Assembly: GCA_017553505.1 (NCBI GenBank)
Contig: JAFZLD010000015.1
Location: 1 to 64,000, forward strand
Direction: 5' to 3'
DNA length: 64,000 bases
Source of the DNA: Lachnospiraceae bacterium
Lineage (GTDB): Bacteria; Bacillota; Clostridia; Lachnospirales; Lachnospiraceae
A model generated the notes under the pieces. The model worked only from the letters and a program-made list of their open reading frames with translations. It was not told the origin of the DNA and ran no database searches. The translations under genes and the position numbers were made by a program. Numbering within the stretch: the stretch's first letter is position 1; each line of letters starts with the position of its first letter. This document shows, piece by piece, positions 8,621 to 17,447 of this stretch.

Positions 8621-9394
8621 TTATTTGTCCTGCTTAATCAGCTCGCGAATAGCCTCGACAGCCACTTCGATGGCGCCCTCGGTATCGTGAACCTGCTTGT
8701 TGGGAAGGCCTTTCTTGGCACGTTCCTGATTGGCTACTACAAGGAAGCAGGAGCCTACGCGGACTCTTAAGAAGCTTCCTGCGATGAATAATGCAGCAGA
8801 CTCCATCTCGGACGCAAGACAGCCCATTTTAAGCCATGCCTGCCATTTATTCTCAAGCTCGTAGCTTACAGGCATAATCTCGGGCTCATGCTGGCCAAAG
8901 AAAGAATCCTTACACTGCACAACACCCACATGATGCTTGAAACCAAGCTTTCTCGCCGCATTGGAAAGAGCGGTGGTAACGTTAAAATCGGGAACTGCGG
9001 GGTACTCGATGGGAGCGAACTCGCGGCTGGTGCCTTCCATTCTGACAGCACCGGTAGCGATAACAACATCGCCGCCTTCAACATCTTCCTGCATACCGCC
9101 GCAGGTACCTACGCGGATAAAGGTCTTGGCGCCAGCTTTGCTTAATTCATCGATAGCGATGGCTGCACTGGGGCCGCCGATACCCGTTGAAGTTACGGAC
9201 ACCTTAACGCCGTCAAGGGTACCCGTATAAGTCACATATTCTCTTGAATCGGCAATGAGCTTCGGATTGTCGAAGTGTGCCGCAATCTTCTCGCATCTCT
9301 TGGGATCGCCGGGAAGAATTACGTACTCGCCCACATCGCCGGGGCCTATCGCCGTATGATACTGCTTACCTGAACCTTCTGTATAATCTACCAT
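8621..9394 (-). CDS. udp: Uridine phosphorylase-type nucleoside phosphorylase
   Basis: A 257-residue cytoplasmic enzyme of the PNP/UDP hexameric family: phosphate plus nucleoside gives base plus ribose 1-phosphate. The motifs [44 protein letters not shown] and the nucleoside-binding MESAALFI are all present, and length fits. The context gives no substrate clue, so uridine is inferred from the overall likeness to Udp; a broader specificity is possible. The ribosome site ACGGAGG lies 8 bases before ATG. Confidence 0.9.
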   Translation of the reverse strand: MVDYTEGSGKQYHTAIGPGDVGEYVILPGDPKRCEKIAAHFDNPKLIADSREYVTYTGTLDGVKVSVTSTGIGGPSAAIAIDELSKAGAKTFIRVGTCGGMQEDVEGGDVVIATGAVRMEGTSREFAPIEYPAVPDFNVTTALSNAARKLGFKHHVGVVQCKDSFFGQHEPEIMPVSYELENKWQAWLKMGCLASEMESAALFIAGSFLRVRVGSCFLVVANQERAKKGLPNKQVHDTEGAIEVAVEAIRELIKQDK

Positions 9395-9569
9395 AAATCT
9401 AACCTCCGTTTAATAGTGCTTAAAAGCACACAACTATAATACAACATGACCCCGCTACTTTCAATTAACATCGGCCAAAAACCCATGATATACTCGCTAA
9501 AAACCACGCCTTATGGTATACTAAGCGGGAGAAGAAAGATTAAGTGATTTGAGAGGAGTTTGGGTTGTT

Positions 9570-10496
9570 ATGAGAGACTTTTGTTTCGGCTGGGAAATTT
9601 CGCTCATGGAGTGGCTTCAGAGCCTTTTTTCGAGTTCGATTGCGGTTAAGATTTTTTCTTTCTTTTCCGCCTGCGGGGAGGAACTTGCCTGCATAGGAAT
9701 TCTCGGCTTTTTTTATTGGGGTCTCAACAAAGAGATTGGTAAGTATTTGGGTCTTAATCTCGCGGTGTCCAACGTCTGGAACCCCATGATTAAGAACGTG
9801 GTGTTAAGAGTAAGACCGTACTTTACCCACACATCGATTAAGGTATTAAAGCCCGTCGATACCAAGGCCGACATTATGGACATTGCCGCTCAGGGCTATT
9901 CGTTCCCCAGCGGTCATTCGGGCAATTCGGTGGTGACTTACGGCGGCCTTTCCGTTAAGTCCCGCACTAAGTGGATTAAGGTCCTTCTTTGGGCTGTGCC
10001 GCTTCTTGTAGGCTTTTCGCGCTTTGTAGTGGGCGTACATTACCCCACAGACGTTTTGGGCGGATGGATTCTCGGCGGTATCGTAATCATCGTGGTGCCT
10101 TTCTTGCAAAAGAAAATCAAGAACGAGTTCGTGTTCTTCGGAATCTTGTTACTTGTGGGACTGCCCGGTTTCTTTTACTGCACGAGCAATGACTTTTATT
10201 CGGGTTACGGTATACTTATAGGTGCAATTGCAAGCTTTCTTTTTGAGGAAAGATTCGTTAACTTTGACAGTACGAAGAATGTGCTGAGAGCTATACTCAG
10301 AACGGCAGTAGGCGGAGCGCTTTTCATGCTTCTTAACACTGTGCTTAAGATGCCTTTCAGCAAGGAATTCCTGTCATCGGGAACTGCACTTGCACATATT
10401 GTGAGAACTTTAAGATACGGTTTGGTAATTTTCTGTGTCTGCGGACTTTACCCTATGGTGTTTAAGTTCGCCGATAAGATTTGGAGGAAGAAATAA
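9570..10496 (+). CDS. PAP2 superfamily membrane phosphatase
   Basis: A 308-residue integral membrane protein with about eight helices. The three acid phosphatase motifs are complete: K75-x6-RP, PSGH ending at His116, and SR-x5-H-x3-D (Arg151, His157, Asp161). It should remove phosphate from a lipid phosphate or pyrophosphate (phosphatidate or undecaprenyl pyrophosphate are typical). I chose the ATG at 9570, 11 bases after AGGAG; a TTG at 9549 overlaps the ribosome site and is unlikely. A -10-like TATACT lies upstream. Its stop codon overlaps the start of the next gene by one base. Confidence 0.9.
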   Translation: MRDFCFGWEISLMEWLQSLFSSSIAVKIFSFFSACGEELACIGILGFFYWGLNKEIGKYLGLNLAVSNVWNPMIKNVVLRVRPYFTHTSIKVLKPVDTKADIMDIAAQGYSFPSGHSGNSVVTYGGLSVKSRTKWIKVLLWAVPLLVGFSRFVVGVHYPTDVLGGWILGGIVIIVVPFLQKKIKNEFVFFGILLLVGLPGFFYCTSNDFYSGYGILIGAIASFLFEERFVNFDSTKNVLRAILRTAVGGALFMLLNTVLKMPFSKEFLSSGTALAHIVRTLRYGLVIFCVCGLYPMVFKFADKIWRKK

Positions 10497-10678
10497 TGGC
10501 AAGTTACGGAACCTGCGACACATGTGCCAATTACGTGTATGACGAAGAATATGACTGTTATGAATGTATGGTGAATATGGACGAGGACGACTACGGACGC
10601 CTTATGGCGGACTCGCGCTTCCAGTGCCCGTATTACACCGACGATGATGAATACAAGGTGGTACGCCACCAGAACTAG
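10496..10678 (+). CDS. Small cysteine-rich protein (DUF6472-like)
   Basis: A 60-residue acidic protein with CDTCANY near its start, CYEC in the middle and CPYY near the end, a pattern that suggests a small zinc-binding unit. I associate this sequence with the DUF6472 family of Clostridia; function unknown. The start overlaps the PAP2 stop (TAATG) and GGAGG lies inside the end of PAP2. It is 8 bases from the rRNA methyltransferase gene, so all three are probably one operon. Confidence 0.82.
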   Translation: MASYGTCDTCANYVYDEEYDCYECMVNMDEDDYGRLMADSRFQCPYYTDDDEYKVVRHQN

Positions 10679-10686
10679 GAAGTATT

Positions 10687-11841
10687 ATGGCTGAATCTAA
10701 AGCAAAACCCTGCCCGGTTGCCGGCAAGTGCGGCGGCTGCAGGTACACTGACATTCCATACGAAGAAGAACTTAAGAAAAAGGAGGCCTATGTTGCGGGT
10801 CTCCTTAAGCCTTATTGTAAGCTTTCGGGCATTACGGGTATGAAGGACCCGACCCACTATCGTAATAAGGTATCGGCTGCCTTCGGCCTCGACCGCCGCG
10901 GCGTGCCCGTGTCCGGTATCTACGAAGAGAAGAGCCACAGGATTGTGCCCGTGGACTCATGCTTACTGGAGGACAAGAAAGCGGACGAGATTATCGTAAT
11001 AATCAGAAGCCTTCTTAAATCCTTCAAGATAAAAGTTTACGACGAAGACTCGGGCTACGGCTTACTCCGCCACGTACTGGTGCGAGTCGGCAAGACTTCG
11101 GGCGAGATTATGGTGGTACTTGTTACCGCATCGCCCGTATTTCCGTCCAAGCAGAATTTCTGCAAGGCACTTCGCGCCAAGCATCCGGAGATTACGACTA
11201 TAGTACAGAATGTTAACTCCCGCACCGACTCGCTCGTGCTGTCTGACAAGGAAAATGTGCTCTACGGCAAAGGCTTCATAGAAGATACTCTTTGCGGTAA
11301 GGTGTTTAGAATCTCTGCACGTTCTTTTTACCAGATTAATCCGGTGCAGACCGAGAAGCTGTATACGAAGGCTATCGAATATGCCGGACTTACCGGTAAG
11401 GAAGTTGTGCTCGATGCCTACTGCGGTATCGGCACCATCGGTATCATCGCTTCCGACAAGGCGGCACGCGTAATAAGCGTAGAGCTTAACAAGGACGCTA
11501 CCCGCGACGCCATAACCAATGCCAAAAAGAATAATATCAAGAACTTAACCGTCTACACCGACGATGCCGGCGCCTTCATGGAGAAACTTCAGGCTGACGG
11601 AGCTAAGGTTGACGTAGTTTTCATGGACCCTCCGCGCCAGGGATCGAGCGAGGCATTTATTAAGTCCCTTCTTTTGCTAAAGCCTAAGAAGGTTGTGTAT
11701 ATTTCCTGCGGCCCGGACACCCTTGCCCGTGACCTAAAGCTTATTACCAAGGGCGGCTATAGGGTAGAGAAGGCGGAATGCTATGATATGTTCCCCAAAA
11801 CCGAGCATATCGAAACCGTTGTGGCTTTGTCACGTAAATAG
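10687..11841 (+). CDS. rlmD: 23S rRNA (uracil-C5)-methyltransferase, short RlmD/RumA type
   Basis: A 384-residue enzyme that should add a methyl group from S-adenosylmethionine to C5 of a uridine in RNA. The N terminus has Cys9, Cys15, Cys18 and Cys92, fitting the 4Fe-4S cluster of the RumA family. The methyltransferase part has VLDAYCGIGTIGI, MDPPRQGSSE and the nucleophile loop YISCGPDTLARDL with Cys341, ending in the family motif FPKTEHIETVV. The N-terminal TRAM RNA-binding domain of long RumA proteins is missing. Which uridine is modified cannot be told from sequence. Same operon as the two genes before and probably the MATE gene after. Confidence 0.87.
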   Translation: MAESKAKPCPVAGKCGGCRYTDIPYEEELKKKEAYVAGLLKPYCKLSGITGMKDPTHYRNKVSAAFGLDRRGVPVSGIYEEKSHRIVPVDSCLLEDKKADEIIVIIRSLLKSFKIKVYDEDSGYGLLRHVLVRVGKTSGEIMVVLVTASPVFPSKQNFCKALRAKHPEITTIVQNVNSRTDSLVLSDKENVLYGKGFIEDTLCGKVFRISARSFYQINPVQTEKLYTKAIEYAGLTGKEVVLDAYCGIGTIGIIASDKAARVISVELNKDATRDAITNAKKNNIKNLTVYTDDAGAFMEKLQADGAKVDVVFMDPPRQGSSEAFIKSLLLLKPKKVVYISCGPDTLARDLKLITKGGYRVEKAECYDMFPKTEHIETVVALSRK

Positions 11842-11853
11842 ACAGGTTATCCG

Positions 11854-13236
11854 ATGAAACAGAAGAAAACAATTGTAATTGACGAAAAGACACCGCTGCT
11901 TTTGCTGGCGGGGCCGATGTTTCTTGAACTGCTGCTTAATACGATGCTTCATAATGTGGATACGATTATGTTAAGCCATTATGATGAGTATGCCGTCGGA
12001 GCAGTGGGTAATGCCAATTCAATAATGTTCATGATGAACATTTTGTTCAATGTCATAGCTACGGCCACAAGCGTAGTGGTGGCTCAGTATCTGGGAGCCG
12101 GGCAGCAAGACAAGATGAATATGATATATACGCTGGCAATAACAGTAAATTTTGTGGTGGGGCTTACGCTGAGTGCTGTGTTCTGCGCGGCCAATCCGCT
12201 TATCATGAATTTATTGCATGTATCGCCGGAGATGAGACCGTATTCGATGATATACATATATATTGTCGGAGGGTCCGGATTTGTGACGGCGGTATATAGT
12301 GTAATGCTGCAGATACTTAGGTGTAACGGATATACCCAAATCGGCATGTGGGTTACATTTGCCATTAATATAATCAATATCATAGGCAACTATCTGTTCC
12401 TGTACGGCGCACTGTCGCCTTTAAAGATGGGTGTTGCGGGTGTTGCCATATCTACGGTAGCGGCGAGACTGATTGCGGTAATAGCGCTTTTTGTGTTCTT
12501 CTTTGGAGCTAAGATAGGTAAGATAGCGCTTCGTTATCTAAGACCGTTTCCGGGGAAGCTTCTTGCAAAGATGGTAAGAATCGGACTTCCGTCAGCGGGA
12601 GAGAGTCTTACATACAATCTTTATCAGACGACACTGCTTTCTTTTGTCAATACAATGGGCAATGATGCGGTTAACGCGAGAGCTTACTGTAATATGCTGA
12701 TTTCTTTTGCGATTATTTTCTCGAATGCTGCGGCAATGTCTACGCAGATAATAACTGGCCATTTGGTAGGAGCGGAGAAACCGGATCTTGCGTACAAGAG
12801 GGTATTTAAAACACTTAGAGTATCGATGCCCATAACAATAGCGCTGGCGACTCTTAATGCGGTACTGTGCAGATATTCCCTGCGCCTGTTTACGGATAAT
12901 ATGAATATCATAGCGCTCGGGCAGATGATAATGATAGTGGATATATTTATAGAGGCGGGGCGCTGCCTTAACATGACTTTTGTAAGCAGCCTTAAAGCGG
13001 CAGGCGCGTACATATTCCCGTTGGTGGCAGGCATCCTCTGTAACTGGGGACTGGGGCTTACTACGGGATATGCGGTCGGTGTTCTGCTTGGATTCGGTGT
13101 AGCCGGAATATTCGTGGGAACCGCCACAGACGAGTGTATTCGAGGCCTTATAGTAATGTATTATTGGTACAAGAAAAAGTGGATCGGTAAGTCTGTCGTA
13201 GATAATTCGCAAGGGCAGATGGGCAATAAGATGTAA
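11854..13236 (+). CDS. MATE family efflux transporter
   Basis: A 460-residue protein with about 12 hydrophobic helices in two similar halves, typical of MATE antiporters that export drugs or metabolites using a sodium or proton gradient. The start TPLLLLAGPMFLELLLNTML and the segment DTIMLSHYDEYAVGAVGNANS are characteristic. It begins 12 bases after the methyltransferase with only a weak ribosome site, which suggests translation coupled to the upstream gene. Substrate unknown. Confidence 0.92.
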   Translation: MKQKKTIVIDEKTPLLLLAGPMFLELLLNTMLHNVDTIMLSHYDEYAVGAVGNANSIMFMMNILFNVIATATSVVVAQYLGAGQQDKMNMIYTLAITVNFVVGLTLSAVFCAANPLIMNLLHVSPEMRPYSMIYIYIVGGSGFVTAVYSVMLQILRCNGYTQIGMWVTFAINIINIIGNYLFLYGALSPLKMGVAGVAISTVAARLIAVIALFVFFFGAKIGKIALRYLRPFPGKLLAKMVRIGLPSAGESLTYNLYQTTLLSFVNTMGNDAVNARAYCNMLISFAIIFSNAAAMSTQIITGHLVGAEKPDLAYKRVFKTLRVSMPITIALATLNAVLCRYSLRLFTDNMNIIALGQMIMIVDIFIEAGRCLNMTFVSSLKAAGAYIFPLVAGILCNWGLGLTTGYAVGVLLGFGVAGIFVGTATDECIRGLIVMYYWYKKKWIGKSVVDNSQGQMGNKM

Positions 13237-13257
13237 CAGAATAATCAATAACTTACT

Positions 13258-13289
13258 TACTGCGAAATGAATGTTTCGCAGTATTTTTT
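13258..13289 (+). terminator. Terminator after the MATE gene
   Basis: TACTGCGAAA pairs with TTTCGCAGTA, followed by six T residues. Confidence 0.92.
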
Positions 13290-13309
13290 GTTAGGCGACG
13301 AGCCAAGCG
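13284..13309 (+). repeat. Post-terminator repeat, copy 1
   Basis: Starting with the T run of the terminator, 26 bases are identical to 49232-49257; the conserved part beyond the T run is TTAGGCGACGAGCCAAGCG. The sequences beyond it differ. Both copies sit in the same place, fused to the end of a Rho-independent terminator. Nature unknown. Confidence 0.8.
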
Positions 13310-13475
13310 GCTAAAACCGTGTAAAACATGTCAAAATCAGCGCAAGCCGTGAGCAGAACCGCCATGTATGATAAAAATATGCACAAGGATGTACGTTGGT
13401 GTAGATAAATGGGACAATGCTGATATACTGTTATTAGTGAGTTAAATTCATTGTGTAATCAGTTTAGGGGGATAC

Positions 13476-14225
13476 ATGGATAGCAAGCGTTTATTGGAAG
13501 GGTCTGTACTTCGTATAGCCATTTGCGACGATGACAAAACGGACAGGGAGAGAGTTGACGCTTTGGTACAGGAGTACTTAGGCAAAAAAAATATCAGAGC
13601 CAATGTCAAGGTATTCGACCACCCGGACACGCTTATAGAAGAGTGCGAGCAGTTCAGACCGCATATCTATATTCTCGATATAGTTATGCCCATGGTCACA
13701 GGCATTCAGGCCGCAAGAGAGTTGCGCTGGAATCAGCCGGACGCACAGATTATATTTGCTACCTCGGAAAGTTCTTTTGCCTTGGAGTCTTTTGATGTCA
13801 ATCCCATTAACTACATTTTGAAGCCTATAGCCCGAGAAAAACTGTTTGCGACCCTTGATATGGCCATATCGCGAGTGGACATATCGGACGGAAAGAGCAT
13901 TTCGATTAAGGTTAAAGGCGGCATGCAGACGCTTCGTCTTGATGAGATTCTTTATATAGAATACCGTAACCATGTGGTCTCTTATCATATGATAGACAAA
14001 GAGATTGTCTCAACACCCACACTTCGCATAGGATTCGCCGAGTATCTTGCCGACAATCATTCGGGCAAAGAATTTGTAAGATGCCATGAATCCATAGCGG
14101 TTAACGTAGCGGCAATCGATAAGCTTACCAAAACCGACATTACGCTTCGCGGCGGCGAGCAGATACCCGTTGCCAAGAGCCGATATTCCGAGGTAATGGA
14201 CAGCTACATGGATTACAGGTTTTAA
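13476..14225 (+). CDS. LytTR-type response regulator
   Basis: A 249-residue regulator. A receiver domain (about 12-130) has the acidic pocket DDD at 18-20, phospho-acceptor Asp68 in ILDIVMP, and the conserved Lys in ILKPI. A LytTR DNA-binding domain (about 145-245) carries LRLDEILYIEYRNHVVSYH and FVRCHESIAVN. This is the AgrA/VirR class, which usually controls few nearby genes. The ATG follows TTAGGGGG by 4 bases. The cognate kinase is two genes downstream (14481). Confidence 0.93.
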   Translation: MDSKRLLEGSVLRIAICDDDKTDRERVDALVQEYLGKKNIRANVKVFDHPDTLIEECEQFRPHIYILDIVMPMVTGIQAARELRWNQPDAQIIFATSESSFALESFDVNPINYILKPIAREKLFATLDMAISRVDISDGKSISIKVKGGMQTLRLDEILYIEYRNHVVSYHMIDKEIVSTPTLRIGFAEYLADNHSGKEFVRCHESIAVNVAAIDKLTKTDITLRGGEQIPVAKSRYSEVMDSYMDYRF

Positions 14226-14239
14226 TCGGAGAAATGTTG

Positions 14240-14443
14240 ATGGATAAAACAAATATTTATGATATTCCCAAACGGGACGGGAGTGTATGGCCGGAGGATA
14301 TCTGCCCCGCCTATACCCCGAGAGAAGATGCGATACCAAGCCTTAAGGGCTGCTGGTATTGTAAATATGCCGACTTCCATTTGACGGAAGAGAGGGCACT
14401 CGAAGTGGGAATTTGCAAATGGCCTAAAAAGGTCATTGACTGA
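14240..14443 (+). CDS. Small cysteine-containing protein in the two-component operon
   Basis: A 67-residue protein I do not recognise. Its middle reads LKGCWYCKYADFHLTEE and GICKWP follows, so three Cys residues could bind a metal or form a redox pair. No signal peptide. I chose ATG 14240 because GGAGA lies 7 bases before it; another ATG at 14234 is too close. Lying between regulator and kinase genes, it is likely co-transcribed with them. Confidence 0.72.
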   Translation: MDKTNIYDIPKRDGSVWPEDICPAYTPREDAIPSLKGCWYCKYADFHLTEERALEVGICKWPKKVID

Positions 14444-14480
14444 GGGTATAGACTACTCATAATTTCAGGGGGATTAATTT

Positions 14481-16100
14481 GTGAGAGAGTATCTTTTGGC
14501 GGCAATAATATTAAGCTTGTTGGCCATGCTTTTTGAGGGCTTTATAGTATTCAGAAACTTAAAAAATAAGCTTCATGCCTATTTGTTTCTTAACTGCATT
14601 GCCATGTTAATCGGCAATACAGGTTACCTTATGCAGCTTCTTTCGAAGACGGAAGACGCATATATTGCCGCACTTAAGTTTTCATATGCGGGCAGAGTCT
14701 GGATAGTATTCTCGCTTTTCATGTTCACGGCAGAGTTGTGCCATGTCAGAATATCCAAGCATATCGAGAGAGTACTGGTGTTAATTAATGTGGCGGTCTA
14801 TGGGATTATCTTTACCCTTCAGGACCATTCGCTTTATTACTCGAAGATATGGTATGACAAGACCGGTATGTTCCCTGTTTTGTTGCACAGAAACGGCATA
14901 GTGCATAAGCTGTTCGTACAGTATCAGGCAATCGCCGTTATCATTATTCTTTTATTACTTATCAGATCGTTTAAAAATCACAAAGGTAAAATCGCAAGAA
15001 AGCGCGTGTTTATTATCCTCGGCGGATTTCTCGTGGCGACCCTTCTTTATGCTATGCAAGTGGGACATGCTTTCTTTTCTACGTACTATTTCGATATTTC
15101 GATTTTCGGAAATGTCGCAATCACGGTTTCCATGTTTATTGCAATATTCAGATATAACCTTCTCGGAGTAATCGATATGGCCAGAGATTACATTGTCGAC
15201 AGGCTTTCGGAGGGCGTTATTGCGCTTGATGAAAGCGGAAGGGTACAGTACTACAACGAACACGCCAAGGAACTCTACCCTGAGATTACCAAGAACCCGG
15301 GAAGCGTTGTAAACAGGCTGCAGGAGGCAATCATAAGGGGCGATACCATCACGGTAGGCGACAGATTTTATACACCCGAGGAAAAAGAACTCTCTGCCGA
15401 CGGCGAGGTAATAGGGAAACTCTACGCGCTTGTGGATTCAACCGCGCTTAAGCAAAAAGAATATAAGTTAAAGTCGGACGCAGCTATCCTTGAGATGGCG
15501 GCCAGAAGCATGAGAGAGCGCTTAAACTCCACCGAAGAACTCTTAAGTCAGGACAGAACCATGCGCCACGACAGAAGACATTTTGAGGCTCTCATATTGT
15601 CGCTGATTCAGGACGGTAAGGTTGATGAGGCAAGAAAGTGCCTTGAAGAGCGCCTGTCTCATGAACCTCGCGCCGGCAAGCGCTACTGTGAGAACACAAC
15701 AGTTAATGCTGCGCTTATGCATTATATGTCACTGGCTGAGCGCAATAATATCAAGATTACGGTATCTGCGAATATTCCATACAATGTGGGTGTAGATGAC
15801 ATGCAACTTGCCATAGCAATCAGTAACCTTTTGGAGAATGCCATAAACGCATGTTTAAAGGTTCCCGAACCTGAACGATTTATTGAAGTTACGGCCAAGT
15901 ACAAGGAACAGCTTCTTCTTGAAATAGTCAATTCCTGCGATGGAGAGCAGAAACTTGATGAAGAAGGGCACCCCGTTACGGCTGAGGCAGGTCACGGTAT
16001 CGGAACCAGAAGTGTTCTTGACTTTGCAGAGAAAACCGGCAGCGAAGTCAGATACATTACCGAGGATAACAGATTCAAAGTGCGCATGATAGTAGGATAA
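14481..16100 (+). CDS. Sensor histidine kinase with 7TM N-terminal region
   Basis: A 539-residue membrane kinase starting with GTG, preceded by AGGGGG. Seven hydrophobic helices (about 1-225) match the 7TM region found in many Gram-positive kinases. A PAS-like segment (about 235-325) and a coiled linker follow. The phospho-acceptor region MRHDRRH with His363 is the HPK10/AgrC kind, and the ATPase end has NLLENAINAC and GIGTRSV. It should phosphorylate the LytTR regulator at 13476. The directly downstream sugar-binding lipoprotein may deliver the signal. Confidence 0.9.
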   Translation: MREYLLAAIILSLLAMLFEGFIVFRNLKNKLHAYLFLNCIAMLIGNTGYLMQLLSKTEDAYIAALKFSYAGRVWIVFSLFMFTAELCHVRISKHIERVLVLINVAVYGIIFTLQDHSLYYSKIWYDKTGMFPVLLHRNGIVHKLFVQYQAIAVIIILLLLIRSFKNHKGKIARKRVFIILGGFLVATLLYAMQVGHAFFSTYYFDISIFGNVAITVSMFIAIFRYNLLGVIDMARDYIVDRLSEGVIALDESGRVQYYNEHAKELYPEITKNPGSVVNRLQEAIIRGDTITVGDRFYTPEEKELSADGEVIGKLYALVDSTALKQKEYKLKSDAAILEMAARSMRERLNSTEELLSQDRTMRHDRRHFEALILSLIQDGKVDEARKCLEERLSHEPRAGKRYCENTTVNAALMHYMSLAERNNIKITVSANIPYNVGVDDMQLAIAISNLLENAINACLKVPEPERFIEVTAKYKEQLLLEIVNSCDGEQKLDEEGHPVTAEAGHGIGTRSVLDFAEKTGSEVRYITEDNRFKVRMIVG

Positions 16101-16118
16101 GGAGCGGGAGATTTATCA

Positions 16119-17429
16119 ATGAAAAAAAGTATATTCTTTCTTTTGACTATGGTCATGTGTTTAGGACTCTTAAACGGCTGCGAAGCTAAAACGCAGGACG
16201 GGAAGACTACCATAACCTTTCAGACCTGGAATCCGGCAGATGCGGGACCGGACAGCCCGATTTATAAGATTATTGCGGCTTTTGAAAAAGAAAATCCCGA
16301 CATTCATGTTGAATATAAGTTTGTGGTATCGGACACGTATCAGGAGCATATGCGCGTCGAACTGATTGGAGAGAACGGCCCCGACATATACGGAATAAGC
16401 TCCGGAGCGGCCTTTGATGCCTTCAGGTTATTCGAGGAAGACATTTCGCCATTCTGCATAAGAGCCTGGGGCGAAAACTGGCAGGACAAGTTCTTTGACT
16501 CGTGCCTTGAGCGCGTAAGCACCGCGGACGGTAAGGTATACGGCCTTCCCCTGGGACAGACCTATGCAGGTTACATGTGGGCGGATGTCAACATGCTTAA
16601 GCGTTACGGACTTAAGGTACCCACTTCTTACAAAGAAATGCAGGAGACCTGCCGGGGGCTTCGCGAGAACGGCCAATATCCTCTTGCTATCGGAGCCAAG
16701 GATTCATGGATGAATCTTGACCTGTGGATGTCTATAGCGGCCGACATCGACCGGGTTGCTTTGTACGATGCGATAGAGGGTAAGGCAAGCTTCGAATCGG
16801 AACCCATTACGGAATCCTTCAGAATCTGGCAGGATTGCTTTTACAACGGAGTCTTTCAGGATAAGGCCATTAAGATGCCTATATACGATACCGTCAATGA
16901 CCTGTTCCAGCGCGACGGCAGCATCCCTATGTTTGTTAACGGTTCATGGGCCATGAATATGTACACGGTTGGCGACGAGAAGACCCGCGCGGTCTTCGAT
17001 GCGGAAGGCGCAGACCATGATGCTTTCTTAATCGATTGGAACGACGATGGCAAGGTAGCGCCGGTCACCGCCAATGTAGACGTTATCCTGTGCCTTAACC
17101 CCGAATCGAGCCAAAAGGAAGCGGCATTTCGCTTCATGGCCTATCTTGTAAATGAAGGACAGGAGCTTTTGGTTAATCAGTACCTTGAATATATGCCCTC
17201 CCGCGCCGACATGGAGTTAAACGTTGAAGGACTCAGTGAAGACGGTAAAAAGAATCTTGAGTACATCATAGAGAACGGTAAGACAAACGTCGCCGGCACC
17301 AGAGGAATTAAGTATGAAGATATTAGCCTTGCCGTATGCGACGCACTAAAAAAGCTGGCCCTTGGCAAGATAACGCCTGAAGAAGCGGCCGCGGCAGTAC
17401 AAAAAGTATCTTTGAGAACGGTACGTTAG
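16119..17429 (+). CDS. Sugar-type ABC substrate-binding lipoprotein without neighbouring permeases
   Basis: A 436-residue family 1 extracellular solute-binding protein. The signal ends in LLNGC (Cys21). The mature start TITFQTWNPADAGPDSPIYK and the segment IPMFVNGSWAMNMY are typical of carbohydrate-binding proteins of ABC transporters. No permease or ATPase gene lies near; instead it follows a 7TM kinase gene by 18 bases with a good ribosome site. It may feed a transporter encoded elsewhere or act as an accessory ligand sensor for the kinase. The latter is inference from gene order. Confidence 0.88.
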   Translation: MKKSIFFLLTMVMCLGLLNGCEAKTQDGKTTITFQTWNPADAGPDSPIYKIIAAFEKENPDIHVEYKFVVSDTYQEHMRVELIGENGPDIYGISSGAAFDAFRLFEEDISPFCIRAWGENWQDKFFDSCLERVSTADGKVYGLPLGQTYAGYMWADVNMLKRYGLKVPTSYKEMQETCRGLRENGQYPLAIGAKDSWMNLDLWMSIAADIDRVALYDAIEGKASFESEPITESFRIWQDCFYNGVFQDKAIKMPIYDTVNDLFQRDGSIPMFVNGSWAMNMYTVGDEKTRAVFDAEGADHDAFLIDWNDDGKVAPVTANVDVILCLNPESSQKEAAFRFMAYLVNEGQELLVNQYLEYMPSRADMELNVEGLSEDGKKNLEYIIENGKTNVAGTRGIKYEDISLAVCDALKKLALGKITPEEAAAAVQKVSLRTVR

Positions 17430-17447
17430 GAATAAAAGGAGAGTATC

